This document shows positions 38,701 through 48,766 of a stretch of 64,000 bases of DNA, piece by piece. This stretch comes from Oryzias latipes (lineage: Eukaryota > Chordata > Actinopteri > Beloniformes > Adrianichthyidae). The DNA is taken from assembly GCF_002234675.1 (NCBI RefSeq), contig NC_019866.2:9081261-9145260 (forward strand), given 5' to 3'. Under the pieces are notes generated by a model. The model did not search any database. It had not been told where the DNA came from and worked only from the letters and a program-made list of their open reading frames with translations. Every line of letters begins with the position of its first letter. Position 1 is the first letter of the stretch. The position numbers were made by a program, and so were the translations under genes.

Positions 38701-40884
38701 AGTTGCCATTTCTTCCACCTTGTTTGGTCAAGGTTGCGACTTATGCGTTTTTTTACATAAATAATTGTCCCACTAAGAACCACTAGAGGGCACTGTAAGT
38801 ATTTGTTTCAGTATTTGCTACTGACAGCAACAAACAAAAAGCAGCGCCGGCCTTGGCGAAGTTTTTCCGATGCGACACAGACGATGAAGAATTCCATGGA
38901 TTTACTTCAAGTGACATAAAGAGTTCAGTCATTATTATGATTTGCCTTTTAAGATGAAATGTCTGTTCTTGTTACAGTATTTCGTGAAACAAATTTCTCC
39001 CAAAAGTTCGACTTTTAGTCTGAAAAAATACAGTATTTGTTCCTATGAATAAAACCACAGTGATTTGTGCTTCTGAACAACGTTTTGCTATTTTCCTGTT
39101 GACATAATTTATGTTTTGAAGTTTATAGTGAGCATTTCGTAACGAATAACATGTTGCATTTCATTTCAAGTTTTTTTTTAGACAAACTTTTTTCTTTATT
39201 TTATTTCTGGTCTTCAAAAATGAAATTCACAGGAATTTAGCCAAAAACAGATTTAGATATAATTCTGTTCAACGTGAAGGAATGAAAAGAATCCCAGTGC
39301 AATAAAATTGTTAATTTGCCTTTCATGTTATTGGAATGGTTTAAAGAAAGCTGGCCGAATGGTTGGTCCTCACACATTTTCACCGGGCCCTTTTTGCAAA
39401 AAGTCTGGACATCCCAGCAATATGGGCTCAAAATGATAAAAAAAATAGTTGCTGTTACAAAATAATGAGAGTCCCTGCCACCAAATTGTTGGCGTATCAT
39501 CCGGCCTTCGCAGATTCGGATGGTTCAGGACGTCCAAAAATGAAATGTGCAGTTGGGAAAAGACACTCAAGAGTCTGCATGAATTTTCAAACCTTTTGCA
39601 AAAGGGGAAAGGTGGAAAAACACGACCTGTTAGGCTCTGTGGCTGTCCACCATCTCTGTCCACAAGGCAAAAAGGCTTTTTTTATTATTCATAAGGGAAG
39701 ATGAAAACATACAAAATACGTCATTAGAATGGTGTGTTTTTTTTAGTCTGCATTGCAGGTGTTGTGGCTCCATAAACACTCCAGTACAGAAAAAACAGAG
39801 ACCAAAAGCCAAAAACAGGCCTACTGGTGACCTCGGCACATTTATCACTACTGAAGGCAGGAATCAAGCATATGTCTGCAACACAATACACACACATTCG
39901 TATATAGAATCTATTAAATGCATAATAAAAAGAACATAGCAAATATAAGGTAACCCCTGTAATGCATAATAATAAGAACATGGTAACCCCTACACCCCCA
40001 CAGTATTGAGTCAGCTTTGAAAGATGGCCCACACGTTTTCGGTGGACCATAATGGAAGCTATTATAATCTGTATAATGATTGTTGGTGTCACTCCATGCC
40101 AACATTTGACCAAATATTTCAATTTAAAAAAAAGCAGTACTTTGGTTTTTGTGCTTCTGCTTGCAGGGACCAAACGTTAATGGACTGACATTAAAGTTAC
40201 ATAAAATGAAATCAGCAACTCAGTAATAAGACAGGAACATATCTGGCAACAAGAGAAGAAGTTGAGGATAAAAATGGAGTTTGGAGAAAGTCCTGTTGGA
40301 GGTGAAATGCTGTGAATGAATCTGTTCCCTGACTCACTCAGTCCCCTCCCCTCCACGTATGCAGATCAATGGAACTGTGATGGATCGAGGCCATTTGTGC
40401 TCAGGTAAGATATGTTGGATTAACTGGTTTATGGTTTGAAAGAAGAGAATTCAAATGTTTATTTGTATACATATATATAGTTTTCCAACTCCGAACGGAA
40501 GTTGCGTGTTACAGCATTGATTGTCATTCCAAATCCTTTGGGATGCACATCTGTCTCTTTATTTCAAATCAACATTTTATTGCGGATACTCCATCGGGAG
40601 GCTTTCCACTAAACATACCAACTTTCCATTGAGGTTGATCCAAAACGGATAACAACTCACCAGAGAGCCATGCGGTCTTTGGGGTAGTTGAGGCGCTCAA
40701 TAGTCCCCAGGAAGTGCGGCAGAGAGTGCTCCGAGTTCCTGCAGATCAACGCAACATGAACCCGAGGAGCGAGGAGCGGAGACTCGGGGCTCCAGCGCTC
40801 CTCCGCGAAATATCCGCGGGCGGCGCGGTAGCAGCACAGCAGCAGGAGGAGCGACACGGCGGGGAGGCCGGCGGGCCAGTGCAT
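32701..40884 (-). CDS. colgalt1: COLGALT1, procollagen galactosyltransferase of the ER
   Basis: Adds galactose to hydroxylysine of collagens in the endoplasmic reticulum. Coding exons (minus): 40661-40884, 36845-36955, 36616-36733, 34791-34925, 34488-34692, 34271-34390, 34054-34130, 33832-33938, 33591-33723, 33381-33508, 33080-33286 and 32701-32968. They total 1833 nt, 610 residues (human 622), and every junction keeps phase. A leucine-rich signal peptide is followed by [17 protein letters not shown]. The N-terminal GT domain has the DxD-like LVDCDN, and the C-terminal GT25 domain has [17 protein letters not shown]. The protein ends RDEL, an ER-retrieval signal. Nearness to pgls and slc27a1 supports colgalt1 over colgalt2. 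Exon 1 lies in a GC-rich promoter island. Confidence 0.93.
35530..36450 (-). mobile_element. Inverted-repeat element copy 2, split by a younger SINE-like insertion
   Basis: It lies in the colgalt1 intron between the exons at 36616 and 34925. Read on the minus strand it starts TTAAAGTCCCACTCC near 36445 and ends GGGAGTGGGTTTTTAAA near 35530, so the tips are inverted repeats. The right-hand part (36030-36440) matches copies at 10759 and 49530. The left end (35530-35640) carries the matching terminus. The middle is occupied by the SINE-like repeat at 35645-36028. It has no coding capacity. Confidence 0.65.
35645..36028 (+). repeat. Teleost SINE-like dispersed repeat nested in the element around it
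   Basis: It begins CACGGTGTCCCAGTGGTTAG, with a tRNA-like box-A/box-B type head (GGTTCAAGTCCC). It continues with the fish-typical blocks GTGTGGAGTTTGCATGTTCT, GACTGGCGACCTGTCCAGGG and GGATAGGCTCCAGC, and ends in GAATGAATG repeats. This sequence type is very common in fish genomes; the class name is from memory. It interrupts the inverted-repeat element of 35530-36450, so it inserted later. Confidence 0.7.
36956..40660 (-). other. First intron of colgalt1
   Basis: 3.7 kb of intron with no supported gene. It includes a short inverted-repeat element (38681-39040). The minus-strand frames at 39237-39500, 39370-39663 and 39724-40173 show no domain and are rejected. A degraded GGCCCTGTGGGCCAAATGCG-type repeat fragment sits near 38527. 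Confidence 0.5.
38681..39040. mobile_element. MITE-like element in colgalt1 intron 1
   Basis: It starts TTATTTTTCAGAATACAAGT and ends with the inverted counterpart, reading TTTTTTCAGACTAAAAGTCG on the other strand. The ends match over about 20 bases with several differences. The 360-bp body has no open frame. Ends of this type are found on abundant teleost MITEs, which I name only from memory. Confidence 0.5.
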
Positions 40885-41120
40885 CGCGGCTGTCCAATGA
40901 CGGAACGTGGACTGAGAGGCGCCGTGGCTGCGGCTCGTGGTGAGCTATGGAAAACTGAAACCCCGACTTTCTGCGGCCATCACAAAGCCGGAGCAGCAGC
41001 TTCTGATGTAGCTTAAAGGGGAGGGGTCTGCCTGCTGCGGCCTTAAAGGGGATGTGTCGTCAGAAAACAAGACGCTCCAACTCCTGATACTTTTTGACAC
41101 TTTTCCCGCAGATATCAGGG
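40885..41120 (-). promoter_or_regulatory. GC-rich promoter island of colgalt1
   Basis: The DNA directly upstream of the colgalt1 start codon, together with exon 1 (about 40690-40990), is much richer in G, C and CpG than its neighbours, as expected of a CpG-island promoter. No TATA box is obvious. Confidence 0.45.
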
Positions 41121-41752
41121 ATTTATTGTGATCAATTGACATAAGTACAAAAGAACGTTATTATTATTTTATAAATCATCTGTGGACACTATAATGGCAA
41201 CAGAAAATGTTGTTTTTACATATTTATTAATTAGCTATATTTTTTCCTTATTCAAACTAACTACAAATCTATTTTAAGCTATATTTCAACAAAGAAAAAT
41301 AAAATGCACATCTTTTTAAAAGTGCTATATATGTGAATTCTTCAAAACATCTGCTAATCTGTTAACTTTATTTTGTTTTCGTTTTTGCTACTTTTTATGC
41401 TAAACTTGTGTTTTGCATATTACTATAAGAATTTATGGTAATCAATTGACAAATAAATTCAATTTAAAAATATTGTCTTAAGAAAGAGTGTATTATTATT
41501 TTAAACATCATCTGCAGACACCAATGGCAACAAAATATGTTGGTTTTACATGCATTGAATTATTAGCTACAATGTCTCTCTCTTTTTCTTGTAAAGCTAA
41601 CTAAGAATATCTACATTTAAATATTTCAGCTGATATTTCAACAAACAAAAAATGCTCAGCTTTTTAAAAAGTGATATCAATAATTGTGCATTCTTGAAAA
41701 CATAAGTCTACAATCTATTTTCTTCATTGTTTCTACTTTCTATGCTAAACTT
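41121..41752 (+). repeat. Tandem direct duplication, unit about 310 bp
   Basis: Copy A runs 41121-41410 and copy B 41431-41752. Both open with ATTTATNGTNATCAATTGAC, then share the blocks 'catctg.(g/a)acac..atggcaaca', 'atgttg.tttta', 'atatttcaacaaa' and, at the end, 'atgctaaactt', in the same order and direction. The copies differ by many substitutions and small indels, so the duplication is not recent. It lies between the colgalt1 5' end and the pgls 3' end and has no coding capacity. Confidence 0.7.
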
Positions 41753-41962
41753 AAAAACATTGAAAAAACTAAATAAATTGCTTTCAAGTGTGACATCATA
41801 CAACTGCACAGTTAGGTAAAAAGCAAAAAGCAACCCGACATCCTGCCACAAAGTAAGGACAGTGTATTTTATTTTATTATTCAATGTAATATCTCACACA
41901 ATTGGGAATGAACTAAACCATTTTTAGTAAACAAACTTGCTCCTTTGATGTCAGTGGGAGTT

Positions 41963-43568
41963 TTAAAGTGTTTCTCCTGATCCTGGTCTCTCTACATGGA
42001 TAGACAAGGAAGCAGCTGCTGGGTCATCAAGGAGCCAGAACAATTCCCCCTTTGTTGGGGCAACACGAGCAGCTGGATAAACAGAACCTTCTCTACCCTC
42101 CAGGACCTCCTGCAAAACAAGGTGGGGCATTACAATAGGGACTGCATTAACAAATAACATGATTGCATGAATTTTAAATCTAATCGGTATTTAAACCACG
42201 AGTTGTGTTCCTTACAACTTCATTTATTTAAATTAAATAAAAACACATTTGCTGATAAAGTTGAAATATTTGTTCTTGTTCTTTTCAAGAGTTTCATTTA
42301 CTAGCCCTCTTTAATAGGGGATATGTTGTGAAAAAAGCTAAAAAAAAAAAGTCCTTCATTATGATGACCACAAGAGGATGACTCTTAGCTAAACTAAAAT
42401 AGTTGTCTTTATAGTGTGGCTACATTGCAACCAACCAACACAACAAATACATATCTGAAGTCAGATTCACTACCTGCTTCCAACAACTGTTTTAGGAAAG
42501 ACATATGATGATTCAATATAGTTACAAACTTTCCACGTTTTAAAATACTTCAATTACCAATTATCTTTTGACTATTACCTTCAAAACTTGTGCTTTGCTG
42601 CCTCCTGTTGATACAAAAGACACACAGCGTGCAGCGTTCACCACTGGAAAAGTCATTGTGACACGTTGAGGGGGTGGTTTGGGGGAGTCACTGATGGGGG
42701 CCACTATCTTCTTGTTCTCCTGAGTAATGTGTTTAATCCAAAACATTTATATTATTCTCCAAAATATGTCTACACAACAGGTGTAGCTCTAAAATGTTTT
42801 TCTCAACATGAAACAAAGTAGCTGAACAACAAGAATGCTACGATGTATCCATTTAGCCATTTTTTAAAATCACTTTTACGGTTCTCACTTTACATCTGCT
42901 GTGAACAGCTCTCACCTCCAAAAGAGGGTGGTCTGGAAAAAGGGAACATGTGTGTCCATCAGGTCCCATCCCCAGGAGTAACAGGTCAAATACAGGAAAC
43001 TCGTCATCTGGAAAGGCCTGTGGTTTTCAATATAGCAGTAATAAAGTAATAATTATGATTATGACACTGAAATCTAAACATATGAGACTAATTTGTACCT
43101 TTTTCAGTTTACGAGTGTAATCCTCAGCACAGTCTTGCACAGACAGAGACGAGTCAATGGTTAAGACTGCATTGTCAGGGATGTTGACCTTGGAAAACAG
43201 CTGACTCTGTTAGAAAACAAAGTGTTGGATTATAGCTAACAAGATATTGTAAGTGTATGTACCGGTAAGTTAAACATATAAAAAAAATGTTAATACAAAT
43301 ATACCTTGTAAAGTCCATAAGTACTTTCTGGATCATCGAAGGAAACCAGTCGTTCGTCACAAAAGCCTACCACCCATTTGCTACAGTCCAACTCGGGCAA
43401 AGCAGGCAGCTCCTTGCTAAGGATGTTCACAAGACTTCCTCCAGAAAGACCAAGTGTGAACCGGCCACGAGAGGATATGGCTTTCTCAGCCCGTGATGCC
43501 ACTAAACTGGCCAGAACTGGACCCAGTTCTGCTGCAGAAGGAAAGACCACAACTCTTCTTCCAGCCAT
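41963..43568 (-). CDS. pgls: 6-phosphogluconolactonase
   Basis: Hydrolyses 6-phosphogluconolactone to 6-phosphogluconate, the second step of the oxidative pentose phosphate pathway, in the cytosol. Coding exons (minus): 43305-43568, 43099-43206, 42916-43017, 42579-42719 and 41963-42109. All start in phase 0 and sum to 762 nt, 253 residues (human 258). The protein opens [19 protein letters not shown] and has the sugar-phosphate motif [10 protein letters not shown] at about residues 37-46, then GFCDERLV and the family signature [19 protein letters not shown] in exon 3. It is close to colgalt1 and slc27a1, as in mammals. Nothing is broken. Confidence 0.95.
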
Positions 43569-44379
43569 GTCAAGACTGAGTGAGTGATGATGAGGAAGAA
43601 TAAAACAGACAAAAAATGCACAATAAGGAAGCAGTTACAAAACAGTATTTCTAATCGTGTAGTGTGTGCAAATGTTTTAAGAACAGTTTCCTCGGTGGTT
43701 TTTTTATGTCACCTTTAGACTAGTGCATTAAGACTGTGAACAAACATAGACTACTAACAGGACTGCAAACACAAAAAGCCTTTTCGAAACATAACGATTT
43801 ACAGGATATTAAAACCAACAAGAAAACAAAAAAATCTAAACATTAGAAAGAAATTCCCTTACGTGGAAATTCGGTAGCAGATGGTTAAGACGATTTTCTT
43901 TAGCAAAATGCGTGTTTGATTTAATTCATCACTTCCTGAAACTCGGTCTCTGAATAGCCAATCACACGTTTTGTTGCATCGCAATGCATTGTGGGCAATG
44001 AAGTCTAGCAAGTGGTATCGGCTGGTACAGGTTAAAGAGAAAAGGAAAAGGACAAATCACTTCACGAGTCTTTGATATAGTGATTTAATATAACTGAGTA
44101 ATGCTAAGTTAACATTTAAAAAGCTCCATATCTGCTCATTCACTTTTTTAATTGTTTCTCATTGAAATTCCACCGCCCCTCCACTAGGTGGAGACACCGT
44201 TCTTTTTAATTGAGTGGCATAGTGGGAGAGGAGAGGACTTCACGCGAGTCTTGTCATGCATGCTCCCTCCGTTTCACTGTAGTACTCTGTGGTAGCACTA
44301 TACATAAACTATTAACTTCAAATTGTATTCCTGCTAACTCGCTTGTGTGGTTCTCGTGTGTCACAGAGGTCACGTAAAA
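43569..44379. promoter_or_regulatory. Shared upstream region of pgls (minus) and the first zinc-finger gene (plus)
   Basis: The two genes diverge from this stretch of about 810 bp, so it probably holds both promoters. A CCAAT box lies at 43958-43962 and TGCATTGTGGGCAATG at about 43986, resembling elements seen in housekeeping promoters. No further gene is seen. Confidence 0.4.
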
Positions 44380-46025
44380 ATGTCGTCGGCGTTTTCTTTC
44401 CAGGCACAGCTAGTGTCCATCATGGACGCTTTATCCAAAACAGCTGTAACAGAAATTAGCAAACTGGTGGAGATCGAATCGAAAATGCTGAAAATAGAGA
44501 TCTCTCGAGGACGAAACGAGATTGCCTCCCTCACTGAGAAACTGCAGCTGATGGAGAAGTTGCTCCACATGGCGCAAGGGAACAACATAAAGGAGGTGGT
44601 GTTGTTACCGACAGCAGTAAGGGACCTTCCATGTTTGGCCTCCAATAGCACAAAACCAGTTACAAAAAGGTAGGATTGTGACGATTCATTGGTTTGCATC
44701 TCTGTACTGTAATTTTGATTAGATCTCGATCATTAAATGTGCTGTCTTTTCCCTCCCTGACAATTTTTTAAAAAGTATGGCGGATCCCAGTGAAACTGTA
44801 GGGGAAAAAAGAAGTTCTTCCCCTGTGATGATACAACGTTTGTTTCACAGTGAAGAGCAAACAGCAACTGAAGTAAGTGTTGGATCATTAAGAATTAACA
44901 TTATGCTTTATTATTCTGCAGTTAACTGAACATAAATATTGTATTTTTTCTCCTTTACAAAAGTCAGAGAAAGAACTACCCAAACTGAGAGTGATAAAGG
45001 AGGAGCCACCAGATTTGGATAACAGTTACACTGATCAGAACCAAACTGCTGTAAACGGTGTGTATTACCCTCAGTAATCTAACTAGATTTTGAATTGTGC
45101 ATGATGGACAAAGTAATACAAAACACAAGCTCTGCATATTATTAAGGTAGATCCTTAAATGGATTCAGAAAACACTATTATTGTTGCCCCATCCTAATGT
45201 TTATTTGATTTTTGCCATAAAACTAATATACCAAGAAGGATTAAACCTTCAGCATCATCACATATAAATGTCATCACCGTAGTTTGTAAATTACTTTTTG
45301 ACCAAATTTGAATTAACTTTTGATATGTTCATTTGCTTTCAACAGGAGTGGAAGCTTTTACAGACATCCAAAAGAGTCCAGATGTGAGGCAGAATCCCAA
45401 ACCCACTGCAGAACACCACCAACCGGTTTTTACCAGTGACCTTGTGACTCTAAGCCAGCAGTCTCTCCCAAAACCATGGAGCAGTGAAACCCATTGGAGT
45501 TCACAATTTCCAGCAGCAAAGACTAATCCAGGGGAAAGTGCAGCTCAAAATGTTCCAGTTCAAAGTGTTGCTTCTCAAAGCATTAATGTTCTAAGGAATA
45601 CAAAACTTCACAATTACCGGAACTCGGTTGCAAAGCGGTTTGGGTGCTTGCACTGTGGTAAGAGTTTCAGATGTTTCAGTCAGCTTGAAATCCACCAGAG
45701 AAGCCACACAGGAGAAAAGCCATTCAGATGCACCTTGTGTGGAAAGCGGTATGCCCAAAAAGGGCATCTGTACACACACCAGCGCACACACACTGGTGAG
45801 AAGCCTTATCGCTGTTTGGTTTGTGGAAAGGGCTTCATTCAGAAATGTACCCTTGATATGCATCAGCGCACTCACACTGGGGAAAAACCTTTTGTTTGTG
45901 GCAAGTGTGGCAAAGGTTTTACAAAGAATTGTAATTTAAAGAAACATCTCTCAGTTCATTTAGATCCTTGTTTGAATTTCTATGAGAATGCATTGAGTGG
46001 AGAATTCCTTAATGGAACTTCTTAA
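44380..46025 (+). CDS. C2H2 zinc-finger protein with N-terminal coiled-coil module, paralogue 1
   Basis: Probable nuclear DNA-binding protein. Exons: 44380-44669, 44776-44872, 44964-45057 and 45346-46025, summing to 1161 nt, 386 residues, with phases agreeing. The N-terminus (FQAQLVSIMDALSKTAVTEI, then heptad-like LTEKLQLMEKLL) is a helical module seen in many fish zinc-finger proteins; it also occurs in the next two zinc-finger genes here. Exon 3 carries VIKEEPPD, a SUMO-type psi-K-x-E motif. Four C2H2 fingers at about residues 260-370 are joined by HTGEKPF/Y linkers. The ATG at 44380 was chosen over the upstream in-frame GTG because the module starts right after it. The target is unknown and I cannot give a symbol. 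Confidence 0.85.
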
Positions 46026-46080
46026 AATCAGAAATCGCCAGTAACTTAACATTTTAGTTTGATTCAAAGATCTTGTGAAA

Positions 46081-46086
46081 AATAAA
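46081..46086 (+). terminator. Polyadenylation signal of zinc-finger paralogue 1
   Basis: AATAAA about 55 bases past the stop codon at 46025, the first hexamer downstream. Confidence 0.55.
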
Positions 46087-47245
46087 GTTACTATTGCCTC
46101 GTGTTTGAGTTCATGCGACTTTGTTTTGCTGTTAATATGTTCAATGCAGTTTGAGTACATGCTTGTGTGACTTTCCATGGTTCCGGGGAATCATTTTAGC
46201 CACTTTTTAGTGTGGCAAAAACATGATCCTAGGTTTTAACCAGGAGATTTTTATGCAAGTCAATTGCAGTGACTTACACAATATGCATGTTGTTGGGATT
46301 ACATGAATTCGGATCTTCCCACTCCCTTTCAATGAATTAGTCAAAAACATAAACATAATAGAGGTGGAATTATGTAAGAATGCTTCCTCCCGCTCCCTTT
46401 CAAGCATTCAATGAAACTACTTGACAAAGTTCATATTTAATTAATGCAGTGGGTCATGTATGCATTATACGTCCAATTAAGAGTAATTAAAATGGCATAG
46501 TTTGCCTGCAAATGCATTGATGTGTTTTTTTCACTTTTAGTTTTAATTGTTTGAAATAAACCGATTCCAATGCCACAATAAATTCTGAAAGACAATTATA
46601 AATTTTAGATCATTATATGCTAACTTAAAGTCATGTTTTCCAGAAAAAAGAAAACCTCTCTCATTATGACTTTCAATAAACTTATCTATTAATACAAAGA
46701 TTATTTGCTCAAATTCCTATTAGTACACTAATAAACTTTTTTTTTTACTGCAACCAAGCAACTAGCAACAGTAAAGTTTACCTTGAAGGATAGTAAGTTG
46801 CTCTTATCTTGGACTAAATACACTGAAAATGATTTTATGATAGATTTGGTGTGTTTTGTTACTCTTCCAAAAGTGTGAAAGGAAAATGCATCAATCATTC
46901 AACACCTCTACACACAGATTTATTACTTTTTTAAATTAAAAAACACAATTTACTAATAATTTCAGTGGTAAAGTTGCAGAGTAATAAGTATAGTTTAAGA
47001 AAATATTATCTTTCATTTTTTCCCCTTTTCTGGTGCTGTGTTTTGCTTCTCTGTGTTTTCTGGTTGGCTGTAATAAGGATTCATTTTTCTTGCTTTCATG
47101 AGTGTTATATAAAATTAGTAAAACAAATAATATTTTCTAATGAAGGATGTTTGATGAGGTTTCTTCTCTCTCCCCTACAGTGCCTAATAACTTTGGCCAG
47201 GAACAGCAGAATCTCTGAACAGAGGTTGACAAACATTCATTCTGT

Positions 47246-47481
47246 CTTGTGGTAGTGTCCGCCGAGAGTTTGGAAGGTTGTGAGTTCAAATTCAGGGTCA
47301 AGTCATACAAAAGACTCTAAAAACAGGACCCAATGGCTGTTTGACACTCTACATTAAGAGGTTGTATTTGGGGGGTTAAACCACCGAATGTTTCTCGAGC
47401 ACAGCTCACCGCTCTCTCAGGGGATGGAACAAATTTCAAACATGAGGTGTGTGACAGCTAATGGGACTTTAACTTTAACTT
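47246..47481 (+). repeat. tRNA-derived SINE
   Basis: Starts with a tRNA-like head (TTGTGGTAGTGTCCGCCGAG, then box-B-like GTGAGTTCAAATTC). It continues with the body common to a widespread fish SINE (ACTCTAAAAACAGGACCCAA) and ends in a TTTAACTTTAACTT tail. Age is moderate, judging by many differences from the consensus I remember. Confidence 0.7.
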
Positions 47482-47515
47482 GTTTACCTTATTGCTTGAT
47501 ACAATATGAGTATAT

Positions 47516-48099
47516 TTAGTGCAGTAGCCGCTTTGTTATCACTGAGAAAAACAAAAGTGTTATAATCATCTTACCGTGATCAGGGTCAAGGAGTTGTGGG
47601 GTGCTGGTACATGGAGAAAGCCTCCTCTTTTTCCTAGCAGTCACCCCTGTATTGCATTGTAACTTTCTCTTTCTGAATATGGCCCCATCATCTACAGCTG
47701 AAGATGACAGTTCTCGGACCACAGCGTTGAAAGGCTCTGGGAAAAAAAGTAACACAACATTGAGGATTGTTAGGACACACAAGCTTGAAAATAGCTTCAC
47801 TTAAGGGTCGTTTGGATCAAAACAACAGGTGGAGATGCAGAGTTACATCTATAACCTGATTGTGGCATCTCTGCAGGGCTAGGTGGCTGAGCATCACATA
47901 GCTGGGATTGAGGAGCAGCAGCTCCAGCTGTCCTCTCTCCTCCTCCGTCTGCTGGTGATGGTGAGGTGATCCAACGGTAGTTGTTTTTGTGGTAATACAC
48001 CGAAGTGGGGGAGACTCGTCTCAAGACATCGACCATTGCTGGCCAACCCTGGTCCTCAAAAGCCACAACCCTGCCTGTCTTCCAGTCCTCCCTAACCAG
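47516..48099 (-). CDS. Unidentified gene, three 3' coding exons seen
   Basis: Three exons in consistent phase on the minus strand: 47856-48099, 47575-47736 and 47516-47541 (stop). Each has a clean AG acceptor, and donors are GTTATA and GTAAGA. They encode at least 143 residues: a folded-looking stretch (LVREDWKTGRVVAFEDQGWP, then AMVDVLRRVSPTSVYYHKNN), a proline/alanine-rich linker, and a basic stretch (FRKRKLQ, ARKKRRLSP) that could be a nuclear signal. The 5' end is missing: a good acceptor at 48099 means at least one more exon upstream, perhaps near the GC-richer 48580-48720. I do not recognise the family. Expression is not shown. Confidence 0.45.
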
Positions 48100-48766
48100 C
48101 TGGGCACACAAACATGTATTCTCTTATGAATAAGTTATATATTTAAAATATAATTACATTTCAGAACCCATTCTATAATGACAAATCACGATTTATTTTA
48201 AAGTAATCCTTAAAAACAGCCTTTTAAAGGCCACAATAATATTTTTAAATGTTAAGAAAGATATTGTCAAGGGTATTTGTATAGTGAATTAATTCAGTTA
48301 CGTTGTTTGATTGAAAAAACACTTCTATAAATTCCTCTTATTTGTCAAATTAGATATTTTTCTAATCTTATTTTGATACACAATCATCAGAGGACTTTTT
48401 GAAAATGAAATGTCAAATACCATTTCTTTATCGTTTTAATGAAGTGTCAGAATGAGCAGTGTTGAAGAAGAAATAAAAAATAAATAAATTATGAGACACA
48501 TATGTTTGCATAAATAACATACTTCTAATAAGAAAATGATGATCTGTTTAATGAACTTCGCATCCATACATGGTTTTAAGCGCCCCCCTCTCCCCTCTGT
48601 TTACAATGTTGCCCCCTCGCGTTCGCCCGAAACGGTTGTGAGCGAGGATGCAGTTTCCCAGAAGCCCTTTCGGCACAGCTGTACCCACATATCTGAACAA
48701 AATCGCGGCCGTTTCTGTTGGGTTTTGAGCTAAACAGCCACACAAATACTGAGCTTCTTTGGAAAG
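48100..48766. promoter_or_regulatory. Region between the unidentified gene and zinc-finger paralogue 2
   Basis: The genes on either side diverge here. The left half is AT-rich. About 48580-48720 is richer in CG with several CpG and lies just upstream of the zinc-finger start, so it is the likely promoter for that gene and perhaps for both. A first exon of the unidentified gene could hide here but none can be called. Confidence 0.35.

Larger units (their letters stand above)
46026..47515. other. 3' flank of zinc-finger paralogue 1, with one SINE
   Basis: Holds the 3' UTR of zinc-finger gene 1 with an AATAAA at 46081-46086, then AT-rich DNA without a supported gene. A tRNA-type SINE occupies 47246-47481. 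Confidence 0.5.

Noticed and set aside
39237-40173. Several overlapping frames in colgalt1 intron 1, up to 149 codons
   Set aside because: They overlap each other on both strands, show no domain, and include a low-complexity hydrophobic stretch; taken as intron noise.
45591-45939. Antisense and shifted frames over the zinc fingers of paralogue 1
   Set aside because: Typical shadows of repetitive C2H2 codons.
47246-47310. tRNA-like sequence
   Set aside because: It is the head of a SINE with a degenerate box B and a long non-tRNA body; it cannot fold as a normal tRNA.
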